From Planctomycetota bacterium (lineage in GTDB: Bacteria; Planctomycetota; Planctomycetia; Isosphaerales; Isosphaeraceae): a DNA stretch of 5,751 bases. Location of the stretch: NCBI GenBank assembly GCA_021778575.1, contig JAJYCH010000346.1, positions 1-5,751 on the forward strand, given 5' to 3'. Positions 1 through 5,197 of this stretch are shown one piece after another (the first letter of the stretch is position 1; each line of letters opens with the position of its first letter). The notes under the pieces are model-generated. The model was not told where the DNA came from and made no database searches. It saw only the letters and a program-made list of their open reading frames with translations. The translations under genes were made by a program, and so were the position numbers.

Positions 1-363
1 AGCCTCGATCAAGCTAAGACCGAAATTGTGCAGCAGCGGGTCCAGAATGTACCTCGACTGAACCTTCTTGCCCGCCGGAGTCTGGATCGTAGCAGTCTGA
101 TAGACGACTTCTGGATTGTGTACTGCCGTGGGGGCCGCCGGATCAACGGGTTGAACGACCTGCGTGCGTTGATACGGCTGGGTAATCGTGTAAGTCTTCT
201 TCGCGACGGGTTTGGCCTCATCCTTCTTCGGTTCATCCTCCGTATCGACGATGACGACCCGGGTCTCCTCGACGACCTTCGGTGGTTCCTGTGCCCGGGT
301 GGTCGGGGCGACCATCGAGGCTCCTAGCAAAACGAAGCCAACAGTCAGGGAATTTCGGGACAT
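1..363 (-). CDS. Exported protein of unknown function, N-terminal part (runs off the left edge)
   Basis: The frame is open from the ATG at 363-361 to the window edge, giving 121 codons with no stop, so the C terminus is not visible. The start is supported by a GAGGAG ribosome binding site (370-375 on this strand) six bases upstream. Residues 1-24 look like a Sec signal peptide: MSRNS, a hydrophobic core LTVGFVLLGASMVA, then a likely signal peptidase I site TRA|QE after Ala24. The mature part begins with a charged, Val/Glu/Lys/Pro-rich segment (about 26-55), then a Thr/Gln/Val-rich stretch with TYTITQPYQRTQVVQPVDP (57-75), and ends in view with YILDPLLHNFGLSLIEA. I do not recognise the family. 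It lies 49 bases downstream of the anti-sigma-like gene on the same strand, so it is probably the third gene of the sigma-factor operon and acts outside the cytoplasmic membrane. Both points are inferred. Confidence 0.75.
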   Translation of the reverse strand, partial: MSRNSLTVGFVLLGASMVAPTTRAQEPPKVVEETRVVIVDTEDEPKKDEAKPVAKKTYTITQPYQRTQVVQPVDPAAPTAVHNPEVVYQTATIQTPAGKKVQSRYILDPLLHNFGLSLIEA

Positions 364-412
364 GGCATTCTCCTCGGGGGAATTCGGGCAGGGCTGACTG
401 GCCGACGGGGCC

Positions 413-1105
413 TTACAGCGGTTGTTGCCCGACATAATCCAGAGCCACTTCATCGACCGGAATCATCACGTGCCGGCCATCCTCCAGGGTGACCGACACC
501 AGGTTGCGTCGCTCGTTGACCTGATATCCCTCACGCTCCCAGCGAGCCCGGACATAATCCGGAACGGATGGGGCCTGGTCGCGGAGCCACTTCTCGTCCA
601 GACCCGGGCCCGAGACGATCGGCACCCGTCGCGGAGGTAATTCGCCTCGATTGCCGTCCTCGACCTCGATCCAGCCGACCTCCTGCACCTGATTCGTGTC
701 GAGCTTGGGCTCCGATTCGAGCGGTTTTGTTCGTTCCGGCTTGACCAATGAGATCGCTTCGAAGGATCGGCCCCTCCCACCCGCCGCGAATCCCGCCGCG
801 AACGTCAGGGCGACGATGGACGCGGCAACCGAGAGCTGACGGAGGGTCCGGAACCGTGGTTGGGTTCGTTTTGTCGTCAGGGAATCGGTCGTCGATCGAG
901 ACACCTCGGCCGAGAAACCGGACAGGGCGGTTCGCCAGGTCTGATCTTCGAGAAACGCCAGGGCGCAGCGTCGCCAGCCGTCGGGATCGGCTTCGAGCCT
1001 CAAGAGCAGTTCACGACGTTCGCCTTCGGGCAAGTCGCCGGCGACGAGTCGGTCGATCGCGGCCAGCACCACGGACGGGGATTCGGATTCGTCAAAGTCA
1101 TTCAT
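413..1105 (-). CDS. Single-pass membrane protein, probable anti-sigma factor partner of the ECF sigma gene
   Basis: This 230-residue protein probably holds the adjacent ECF sigma factor at the membrane. The frame is open further upstream, but I choose the ATG at 1105-1103 (MNDFDESE) because it overlaps the sigma stop codon as ATGA. That is the usual sign of translational coupling, and an upstream GAGGTC serves as a weak ribosome binding site. Residues about 11-65 form an acidic/helical cytoplasmic domain including RRELLLRLEADPDGWRRCAL and AFLEDQTW, a pattern I associate with planctomycete anti-sigma-like proteins. One hydrophobic segment (about 90-109, LSVAASIVALTFAAGFAAGG) is the likely membrane span. 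A periplasmic domain follows (110-230), ending in a conserved-looking block with W-x-R-x-G-Y near 189-194, L-E-D-G-R-H-V at 207-213 and IPVDEVALDYVG at 215-226. There is no HxxxCxxC zinc motif, so it is not a classical ZAS anti-sigma factor. The role rests on context and topology. Confidence 0.8.
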   Translation of the reverse strand: MNDFDESESPSVVLAAIDRLVAGDLPEGERRELLLRLEADPDGWRRCALAFLEDQTWRTALSGFSAEVSRSTTDSLTTKRTQPRFRTLRQLSVAASIVALTFAAGFAAGGRGRSFEAISLVKPERTKPLESEPKLDTNQVQEVGWIEVEDGNRGELPPRRVPIVSGPGLDEKWLRDQAPSVPDYVRARWEREGYQVNERRNLVSVTLEDGRHVMIPVDEVALDYVGQQPL

Positions 1106-1674
1106 GGACGGACCTCGATCAAATTTGACCTGGCCAGTTCGTCGCGGAGTCGCTGCCTGGCCCGGTGGAGGCGCGACTCGATCGCCGGTTCGGTCTGGCC
1201 GAGATGCTCGGCCAGGTCGCGGCACGACCAATTTTCGGTATATTTGAGCAGGAGAATCTGGGCGTCGCGCGGCGGGAGCCGGGCCATCGCCTGGCGGACC
1301 AGGGCCAGGCGTTCATCAAGCAAGAGCCAGCCCAGGGGGTCGGGGCGACCTTGATCGCGATCCCGAACCCGAATCCGATCGGCATAACGGCCGACGAGTT
1401 TGTGGTGACGACCGCGCCCTCGGCGATAGAGCAAGGTCTTGCGGATCGCCAGGCGATAGAGCCAGCCCGAGACTCGTTCCGGGTCGATGACGGCCTTGGT
1501 GCCGATCGCCGCGAGCGAGACTTCCTGGAGAACCTCGTCAACCGCCTGGCGCTCCCCGAGGCGGGCGGCGACAACCGTCCGGAGCCATCGTTCATGGCCA
1601 AGGAGCGTCGAGGCCCAGTCAATGGGGCTCATCGGCGATCCATCAGGGGCGAGGGGTTTGGTTCCGGCGTTCAT
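1102..1674 (-). CDS. ECF-family RNA polymerase sigma factor
   Basis: This 190-residue alternative sigma factor should direct RNA polymerase to a dedicated promoter set. Region 2 spans about residues 25-93, with AVDEVLQEVSLAAI (44-57) matching the core-binding helix and VSGWLYRLAIRKTLLYRRGR (68-87) the -10 recognition helix. A short linker follows. Region 4 spans about 120-180, with ALVRQAMARLPPRDAQILLL (124-143) and a helix-turn-helix CRDLAEHLGQTEPAIESRLH (151-170) followed by RARQRLRDEL. Length and domain order are normal for ECF factors with no extra C-terminal domain. The ATG at 1674 has only a weak upstream AGG, and Met15 is an alternative start. The stop overlaps the start of the anti-sigma-like gene by four bases. 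A GGAAAAAC at 1714-1721 (this strand), about 40 bases upstream, loosely resembles an ECF -35 element, but I see no clear -10. It could therefore be autoregulated or read from the Uma2 gene 73 bases upstream. Confidence 0.93.
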   Translation of the reverse strand: MNAGTKPLAPDGSPMSPIDWASTLLGHERWLRTVVAARLGERQAVDEVLQEVSLAAIGTKAVIDPERVSGWLYRLAIRKTLLYRRGRGRHHKLVGRYADRIRVRDRDQGRPDPLGWLLLDERLALVRQAMARLPPRDAQILLLKYTENWSCRDLAEHLGQTEPAIESRLHRARQRLRDELARSNLIEVRP

Positions 1675-1747
1675 GACAACCTAAAGTTGCCGTGAGCCGG
1701 GAAAGCTTGCGAGGTTTTTCCGCGAATGATCGAATCTTTGGCCGATT

Positions 1748-2320
1748 TCAGACGGTGGGAGGTTTCTTCGGAAAGATCGAACTGACCGGGATACTCAGGC
1801 CTGGCAAAATGTCTTCTCCGGAAAGGAGACCGCCCTCGCGGACAAGAGCAATCGAACCGTTGGATCTCAGAATTCTGACGTTTCTCGCCGCCAGACTGAC
1901 GACCCAGATCAATGGAACGCCTACCTTATGGAACATCTCGATTTTTTCTTCCACCTCATCCGAAAGGTCCTGAGGCGAGATGACCTCGACGATCAGGTCA
2001 GGAACAATTTTGAGCCAACCATCGGCGATCTCATCCCAGCCTAAACGTGATCCCTTGACGAAGAACGCATTGGGTTTTCGAACGGTTCTCGGTCGATCGG
2101 GAAAGCACTGAATTCCGACTTCGCACGGAAAAACCCATCCAAGTTCGTGAACGCGGGAATATTCACTAATCAGACAAAAAATCTCTCCGCCGACCCAACC
2201 CGAGAGCATGCTCACATTTCGCTCCAGGAGTTCGCCGTCCACCAACTCGAATTGATGCTGACCCGGCATTGTCAGAAATTCTTCGGCCGTGAACGAAGTC
2301 TTTTCGACGACAGAATTCAT
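1748..2320 (-). CDS. Uma2-family (DUF820) restriction-endonuclease-fold protein with an altered active-site residue
   Basis: This 190-residue protein has the layout of the Uma2 family, PD-(D/E)xK-fold putative endonucleases of unknown substrate that are strongly multiplied in planctomycetes and cyanobacteria. Visible hallmarks are FTAEEFLTMPGQHQFELVDG (10-29), with the conserved Glu25 and Asp28; PDLIVEVISPQDLSDEV (107-123), with Glu112 as a catalytic candidate; Lys126 in EEKIEMF; and GVPLIWVV (134-141). The residue before FFV in RKPNAFFV is Asn84, where family members normally have Asp (RKPDVSF-like). That Asp is the first acidic ligand of the nuclease site, so activity may be lost. The ATG at 2320 has a strong AGGGAGG site (2329-2335) eight bases upstream, so the start is firm. 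Sampled 60-base rows are about 47-53% GC, against about 70% in the methyltransferase gene, suggesting a different origin. It lies 65 bases below the methyltransferase stop, and I see no functional link between the two. Confidence 0.9.
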   Translation of the reverse strand: MNSVVEKTSFTAEEFLTMPGQHQFELVDGELLERNVSMLSGWVGGEIFCLISEYSRVHELGWVFPCEVGIQCFPDRPRTVRKPNAFFVKGSRLGWDEIADGWLKIVPDLIVEVISPQDLSDEVEEKIEMFHKVGVPLIWVVSLAARNVRILRSNGSIALVREGGLLSGEDILPGLSIPVSSIFPKKPPTV

Positions 2321-2385
2321 GGCGGCGACCTCCCTAACCTCATACCTTTGATTTCATCGAATCTTACTCGATTTTGCTGAGAGAG

Positions 2386-3891
2386 TCACCCCGTCCGGAT
2401 CATCCGGGCGATGAACATGGCGTCGGTGTCCGACTCATTCGGCCAGATCAGCAAGGTTCCATCGGTCGGCGTTCCCAGGATCGGGTGGGGGAACGGGTCG
2501 AGCTGGAATTTCGGGTTCTCGGCCAGAAATGCCTTGATGATGTTCTGGGTCTCGGGCAACGTCAGCGTGCAAACCGAGTAAACCAGCGTTCCGCCGGGCC
2601 GAACGCCCGCCGAGGCTGCCTTGAGAATCCGGCCTTGAAGCTCGGCCAGGCGAGTGATGGCCAGGGCATCCAGCGTCCATCGAGCGTCGGGGTTGCGCCT
2701 CCAGGTTCCCACGGCGGAGCAGGGGGCGTCGACCAGAACTCCGTGATAGGTCCCCGCCTTGCCGACGACGTGCTTGCCGTCCCAGGGCTTGGTCGTCAGG
2801 TTCCGGAACGGGCTCCGCCTGGCCCGACGCGCGGCTTCCTTGAGCCGGGGTTCGTGGACGTCGGTCGCCACGACCAGCCCCTTCCCCTTCATCAAGGCCG
2901 CCAGGTGGAGCGACTTCCCGCCGGCCCCGGCGCAGGCATCCCACCAGCGCTCGCCCGGGTCGGGGTCGCAGGCCAGGGCGACCGCTTGCGAGGCCAGATC
3001 CTGGATTTCGAGGTCGCCACGTTCAAACGCCGGGAGATGATGAACATCCGCCTCGGCTTCGAGCTTCGCCGCCCAGGTCAGTTTGCGGTGAATCCAGGGC
3101 TTGAGACCGCTGGCGGTCAACTCGGCCCAGAGCGCCTGCTCGTTGCCATTCTGGGCCCGAACCCAGAGCGGCGAGGGGGTCTGGAGCGTTTGTAGAAATT
3201 CGAGATACTTCAGCTTGGGCGAGCTACCGCCGGGCGGGAGTGGCAGGATCTCGCGGAGCCAGTCGGGAAACAGTCGCCACGGGTCGGCCGAGACGATCCG
3301 CCCTTCGTTCAGACGCTTCCAGCCTTCGCCTCGGGCGGTCCAGTTAGGTGCTCCGCCGTAGGCCAGCAGTCGCTCGGGATCGCGGCCGATCGCCTTCGCC
3401 CAGACCTTGCAGGCCGGGTGAACGGCGGGCTGGTCCATCAGCCAGGCCAGGAGCATTCGATGCTCCATGCTTTCGAGGTGGAGGGTTTCGATCCAGCCTC
3501 GCCAGCGGAACAGGGCGAACACGGCCCGGGCGATGAACCGGCAGTCGGGAGCGGCCAGGTCGCGCCGGCTCTTGAGGGCGAAGGCGATCGCTCGATCGGC
3601 CCGGCGATGATCGTCGAAGACCGCTTTCTCGACCGCCCGGGCGATGGTGACGGCCGAGTTCGCCAGCTTGTCGATCGAGACGACGTTAGAGACGATCCGA
3701 GGGCCGTTCTTGCCTGGCTCGCGGCCGTTCACTTCCGACTCGAACCGGGGCGAGCGGCCCGCGTAAGGCTTGGGGGCATGGATCGTCCGCGACTCGGCCC
3801 GACCAGGCGGCCGAGGCCGGGGCTGGGGCTGGGGCTTCGGGAACGAGGAAGGCGACGACGACCGTTTGGGGCTACGTTTGGGTGGAGGCAT
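2386..3891 (-). CDS. RsmB/NOP-family SAM-dependent RNA (cytosine-5) methyltransferase
   Basis: This 501-residue cytoplasmic enzyme should transfer a methyl group from S-adenosylmethionine to C5 of a cytosine in RNA, most plausibly rRNA. Residues 1-60 are a basic Pro/Arg/Ser-rich low-complexity tail. About 90-135 (RRADRAIAFALKSRRDLAAP then FIARAVFALFRWRGW) resembles the NusB-like N-terminal domain of RsmB. The catalytic domain follows: EIQDLASQAVA (295-305), motif I WWDACAGAGGKSLHLAAL (316-333), Asp344 in ATDVH (SAM ribose), motif IV VDAPCSAVGTWRRNPDARW (387-405) with release Cys391, and motif VI YSVCTLTLPETQN (438-450) with nucleophile Cys441. Both catalytic cysteines are present and the end is complete, so it should be active. 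Family membership is sure, but the exact target base (such as 16S C967) is not. The ATG at 3891 has no Shine-Dalgarno sequence; the upstream bases read TTTTCCTCCG. The GTG at codon 54 is a possible alternative start that would drop the tail. Confidence 0.93.
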   Translation of the reverse strand: MPPPKRSPKRSSSPSSFPKPQPQPRPRPPGRAESRTIHAPKPYAGRSPRFESEVNGREPGKNGPRIVSNVVSIDKLANSAVTIARAVEKAVFDDHRRADRAIAFALKSRRDLAAPDCRFIARAVFALFRWRGWIETLHLESMEHRMLLAWLMDQPAVHPACKVWAKAIGRDPERLLAYGGAPNWTARGEGWKRLNEGRIVSADPWRLFPDWLREILPLPPGGSSPKLKYLEFLQTLQTPSPLWVRAQNGNEQALWAELTASGLKPWIHRKLTWAAKLEAEADVHHLPAFERGDLEIQDLASQAVALACDPDPGERWWDACAGAGGKSLHLAALMKGKGLVVATDVHEPRLKEAARRARRSPFRNLTTKPWDGKHVVGKAGTYHGVLVDAPCSAVGTWRRNPDARWTLDALAITRLAELQGRILKAASAGVRPGGTLVYSVCTLTLPETQNIIKAFLAENPKFQLDPFPHPILGTPTDGTLLIWPNESDTDAMFIARMIRTG

Positions 3892-4088
3892 CGGAGGAAA
3901 ATACCAGATCTCAAAGAACGGAGAAGTGTTCAGTTTTTATGGATAAGGAGTGAGTCAAGCGGTCACGAATCGATTTTTCTTGGCGGGAAGAACCGTGTCA
4001 TCGGCGTGTCAGACCGGGGCGTGGAAGCGACTTCCCGTTCAGTAGCTTCGATGGAAAACGAGCCGGATCGACGCTGGCATTGATGAGA

Positions 4089-4098
4089 GATCATGATC
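4089..4098. repeat. Perfect 10-base palindrome GATCATGATC
   Basis: GATCATGATC reads the same on both strands. It sits inside a looser inverted repeat, GAGATC (4087-4092) and GATCTC (4104-4109). The position, between two divergently oriented genes, would suit an operator, but no family is recognised and short palindromes arise by chance. Confidence 0.3.
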
Positions 4099-4187
4099 AC
4101 CAGGATCTCAGCCGAGTCTCGACCTGATATCGTAATTCCTGCTCTCATAGTAAGATACCAAGTCCTGATCGTGGTGCCAAGCTGGCG

Positions 4188-4215
4188 AGGCTTCCGTTCG
4201 CGGTCGCGAGGGCCT
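4188..4215 (+). repeat. Interrupted inverted repeat (possible RNA hairpin)
   Basis: AGGC (4188-4191) can pair with GCCT (4212-4215), enclosing TCGC (4198-4201) and GCGA (4206-4209) around a GGTC tetraloop. The repeat lies just before GAGGAAAGT (4216-4224). There is no T-run, so it is not an intrinsic terminator. It could be the upper part of a structured 5' leader of the cassette transcript. Confidence 0.3.
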
Positions 4216-4291
4216 GAGGAAAGTTTGGCCTCGACTGCGCCTTTCGTCGGTTGATCGAGTTCTCTACCGCCACCCGCAGGAAGAGGTCAAA

Positions 4292-4348
4292 ATGTGGCAG
4301 GCCGAGCGGGCGAATTACCCCGAGGCCGGACCGGCTGAGAAGAAATGA
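4292..4348 (+). CDS. Candidate 18-residue leader peptide upstream of the nucleotidyltransferase cassette
   Basis: The ATG at 4292 opens an 18-codon frame, MWQAERANYPEAGPAEKK, ending with TGA at 4346-4348. A strong AGGAAGAGG site (4278-4286) is five bases upstream, better than the sites of several real genes here. The frame is open back to a TGA at 4166-4168 but contains no ATG, GTG or TTG before 4292, so the short form is the only conventional reading. It ends 50 bases before the 69-aa gene. Its stop codon lies two bases before a CTCCTCC segment that can pair with that gene's Shine-Dalgarno sequence, which suggests a regulatory translated leader. It could instead be chance, or the tail of a decayed gene. 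Confidence 0.4.
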   Translation: MWQAERANYPEAGPAEKK

Positions 4349-4349
4349 A

Positions 4350-4391
4350 CTCCTCCGAACGGCCGCAGCGGGTGTAGAATTGTCGGGAGGG
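4350..4391 (+). promoter_or_regulatory. Possible Shine-Dalgarno-sequestering hairpin in front of the 69-aa gene
   Basis: CCTCCGA (4352-4358) can pair with TCG-GGAGG (4383-4390): seven pairs with one bulged G, across a 24-base loop. The 3' arm contains the GGGAGGG (4385-4391) that serves the ATG at 4399 with a seven-base spacer, so the fold would hide that site. A ribosome stopping at the leader stop (4346-4348) would cover the 5' arm and release it. The pairing is read from the sequence; the regulatory role is inferred. Confidence 0.4.
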
Positions 4392-4398
4392 TTTCTGA

Positions 4399-4608
4399 AT
4401 GACCAAATATCGCGTGGAAGTGATCGACCGGACTTACGCCGCGATCCTGGCGGCGAAGACGCCCGCGGAACGGGTCGCGATGATCGCGGACTGCTATCGA
4501 TCGGCGCGGGTCATCATGGCTGCGGGGGAGCGTATGAGAGGTTCGAAAATGACTGAAGAAGCGATTGCCGAAGCCGTCAGCCGGAGGATTTTGGATGGAC
4601 CAACTTGA
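4399..4608 (+). CDS. Small helical protein, first gene of the nucleotidyltransferase cassette
   Basis: This 69-residue protein starts at an ATG preceded by GGGAGGG (4385-4391) at a seven-base spacing, so the start is firm. Its sequence suggests three helices. Residues 4-20 are YRVEVIDRTYAAILAAK. Residues 21-45 carry TPAERVAMIADCYRSARVIM, a TPAER helix cap then an amphipathic helix. Residues 51-65 read MTEEAIAEAVSRRIL, ending in a DGPT tail. This pattern (TPAER, an aromatic-Arg helix, then an acidic EEAI..AVSRR-x-x-x-G end) resembles small planctomycete proteins I recall being encoded just before nucleotidyltransferases, but I cannot name a family. The gene overlaps the next by 14 bases, so the two are translationally linked. 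By analogy with two-gene nucleotidyltransferase modules it could be an antitoxin, adaptor or substrate of that enzyme. It has no DNA-binding motif or zinc ligands that I can see. Confidence 0.82.
   Translation: MTKYRVEVIDRTYAAILAAKTPAERVAMIADCYRSARVIMAAGERMRGSKMTEEAIAEAVSRRILDGPT
4583..4587 (+). promoter_or_regulatory. Ribosome binding site that fixes the nucleotidyltransferase start
   Basis: GGAGG lies seven bases before the ATG at 4595, inside the end of the 69-aa gene. It argues for the ATG start (MDQLELL) over the in-frame TTG at 4565, which would add ten residues (with PKPSAGG) unrelated to the fold and has no such site. Confidence 0.75.
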
Positions 4609-5197
4609 ATTACTCCGCCATGCGATCGAAACGCTCGAACGGCTCGCAATTCCCTACGCGCTCGTCGGTTCTTGGGGAAGTGGTATCTATGGGGAACCCC
4701 GATTTACCCGCGACATCGATGTTGTCGCCGACTTGACGATGGCTGTCGTCCCGAAATTCTGTGCCGCGTTCCCGAACGGGGAATTTTATCTGAGCGAAAG
4801 TGCTGTGCGCGAGGCAGTTCGGGATCGGTTTCAATTCAACGTCATCCATCCGGCCAGTGGGAACAAGATCGACTTCATCATGACTCGCAATCAGACCTGG
4901 CATGCCGGCCAGGTTTCTCGTCGTCGTCGCGTGACATTTGGGACCGGAGAACAGCCACTTTCAGGATTCGTCGCCGCTCCCGAAGATGTGATCCTCGGCA
5001 AGCTCTGGTATTACTCCGAAGGGGGTGGCGACCGCCATTTGCGCGACATCGCCGGCATCCTCCGAGTGACCGGTGCCGGCGTGGATCGGGCCGAGGTCGA
5101 ACGCTGGGCCCGGCAACTCGGTTATCTCGAAGTCTGGCAGGCGATCGTCGAGGTTGTCGATGCCCCCGACCGTCCTCCGGGGCCAGGTGTGCCATGA
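4595..5197 (+). CDS. Nucleotidyltransferase (polymerase-beta fold, AbiEii/DUF6036-like)
   Basis: This 200-residue protein belongs to the polymerase-beta nucleotidyltransferase superfamily, whose members move an NMP from an NTP onto RNA, protein or a small molecule. Residues 20-28 (PYALVGSWG) carry the G25-S26 nucleotide-binding motif. YGEPRFTRDIDVVADL (32-47) carries the metal-binding D40-x-D42, and Asp93 in NKIDFIM (90-96) fits the third catalytic acid, so the active site looks complete. The C-terminal part has APEDVILGKLWYYSEGG (128-144) and DRHLRDIAGIL (146-156), the helical EDV-x-x-x-K-L...RDI signature seen in AbiEii-like and DUF6036-like proteins. The end is Pro-rich (PDRPPGPGVP). The start at 4595 is chosen by its GGAGG site. 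It overlaps the gene before it by 14 bases and the next by 4. Fold and chemistry class are firm; the substrate and any toxin role are not shown by the sequence. Confidence 0.88.
   Translation: MDQLELLRHAIETLERLAIPYALVGSWGSGIYGEPRFTRDIDVVADLTMAVVPKFCAAFPNGEFYLSESAVREAVRDRFQFNVIHPASGNKIDFIMTRNQTWHAGQVSRRRRVTFGTGEQPLSGFVAAPEDVILGKLWYYSEGGGDRHLRDIAGILRVTGAGVDRAEVERWARQLGYLEVWQAIVEVVDAPDRPPGPGVP

Larger units (their letters stand above)
3892..4398. other. 507-base divergent intergenic region
   Basis: This gap separates the minus-strand methyltransferase from the plus-strand nucleotidyltransferase cassette and should hold promoters for both. The first 100 bases are comparatively AT-rich, with TTTTTAT near 3934-3940 and ATTTTTC near 3973-3979. 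On the minus strand a TTGACT lies at 3953-3958, but no good -10 sits at the right distance. A 10-base palindrome is at 4089-4098, an interrupted inverted repeat at 4188-4215, and a leader-peptide-like ORF at 4292-4348. Longer frames crossing the region (for example minus 3963-4148) have no ribosome binding site or family resemblance, and I treat them as chance. I see no tRNA and no convincing terminator. Confidence 0.7.

Noticed and set aside
400..412. Hairpin-like GGCC...GGCC after the anti-sigma-like gene stop
   Set aside because: It has only four base pairs and no T-run. The next gene is 49 bases away on the same strand, so a terminator is unlikely.
2374..3195. A 273-codon plus-strand open frame
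   Set aside because: It lies entirely antisense to the methyltransferase catalytic domain and is low in complexity. No ribosome binding site supports it.
3953..3958. TTGACT as a -35 box for the methyltransferase (minus strand)
   Set aside because: At 16-18 bases downstream there is no TATAAT-like hexamer (the sequence reads AAACTGAA), so I do not call a promoter.
3418..4083. A 221-codon plus-strand open frame opposite the 5' end of the methyltransferase gene
   Set aside because: It is antisense to a gene with clear catalytic motifs, and its product is Arg/Gly/Pro-rich with no family resemblance. Long antisense frames are expected in GC-rich coding DNA.
3963..4148. A 61-codon minus-strand frame in the intergenic region
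   Set aside because: No ribosome binding site, no domain and no recognisable signal. It overlaps the palindrome region and is probably chance.
4169..4291. Upstream open extension of the leader-peptide frame (41 codons)
   Set aside because: No usable start codon occurs in it and I recognise no protein family, so I keep only the ATG-started 18 codons.
4251..4556. A 101-codon plus-strand frame over the leader and the 69-aa gene
   Set aside because: It is in a different register from the well-supported 69-aa gene, starts without a ribosome binding site, and its composition is typical of a shifted frame.
4672..5193. Long plus-strand frame through the nucleotidyltransferase gene in another register
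   Set aside because: Only its final 37 codons (from the ATG at 5194) look like a gene. The rest is a shifted reading of the nucleotidyltransferase with Arg/Ser-rich nonsense.
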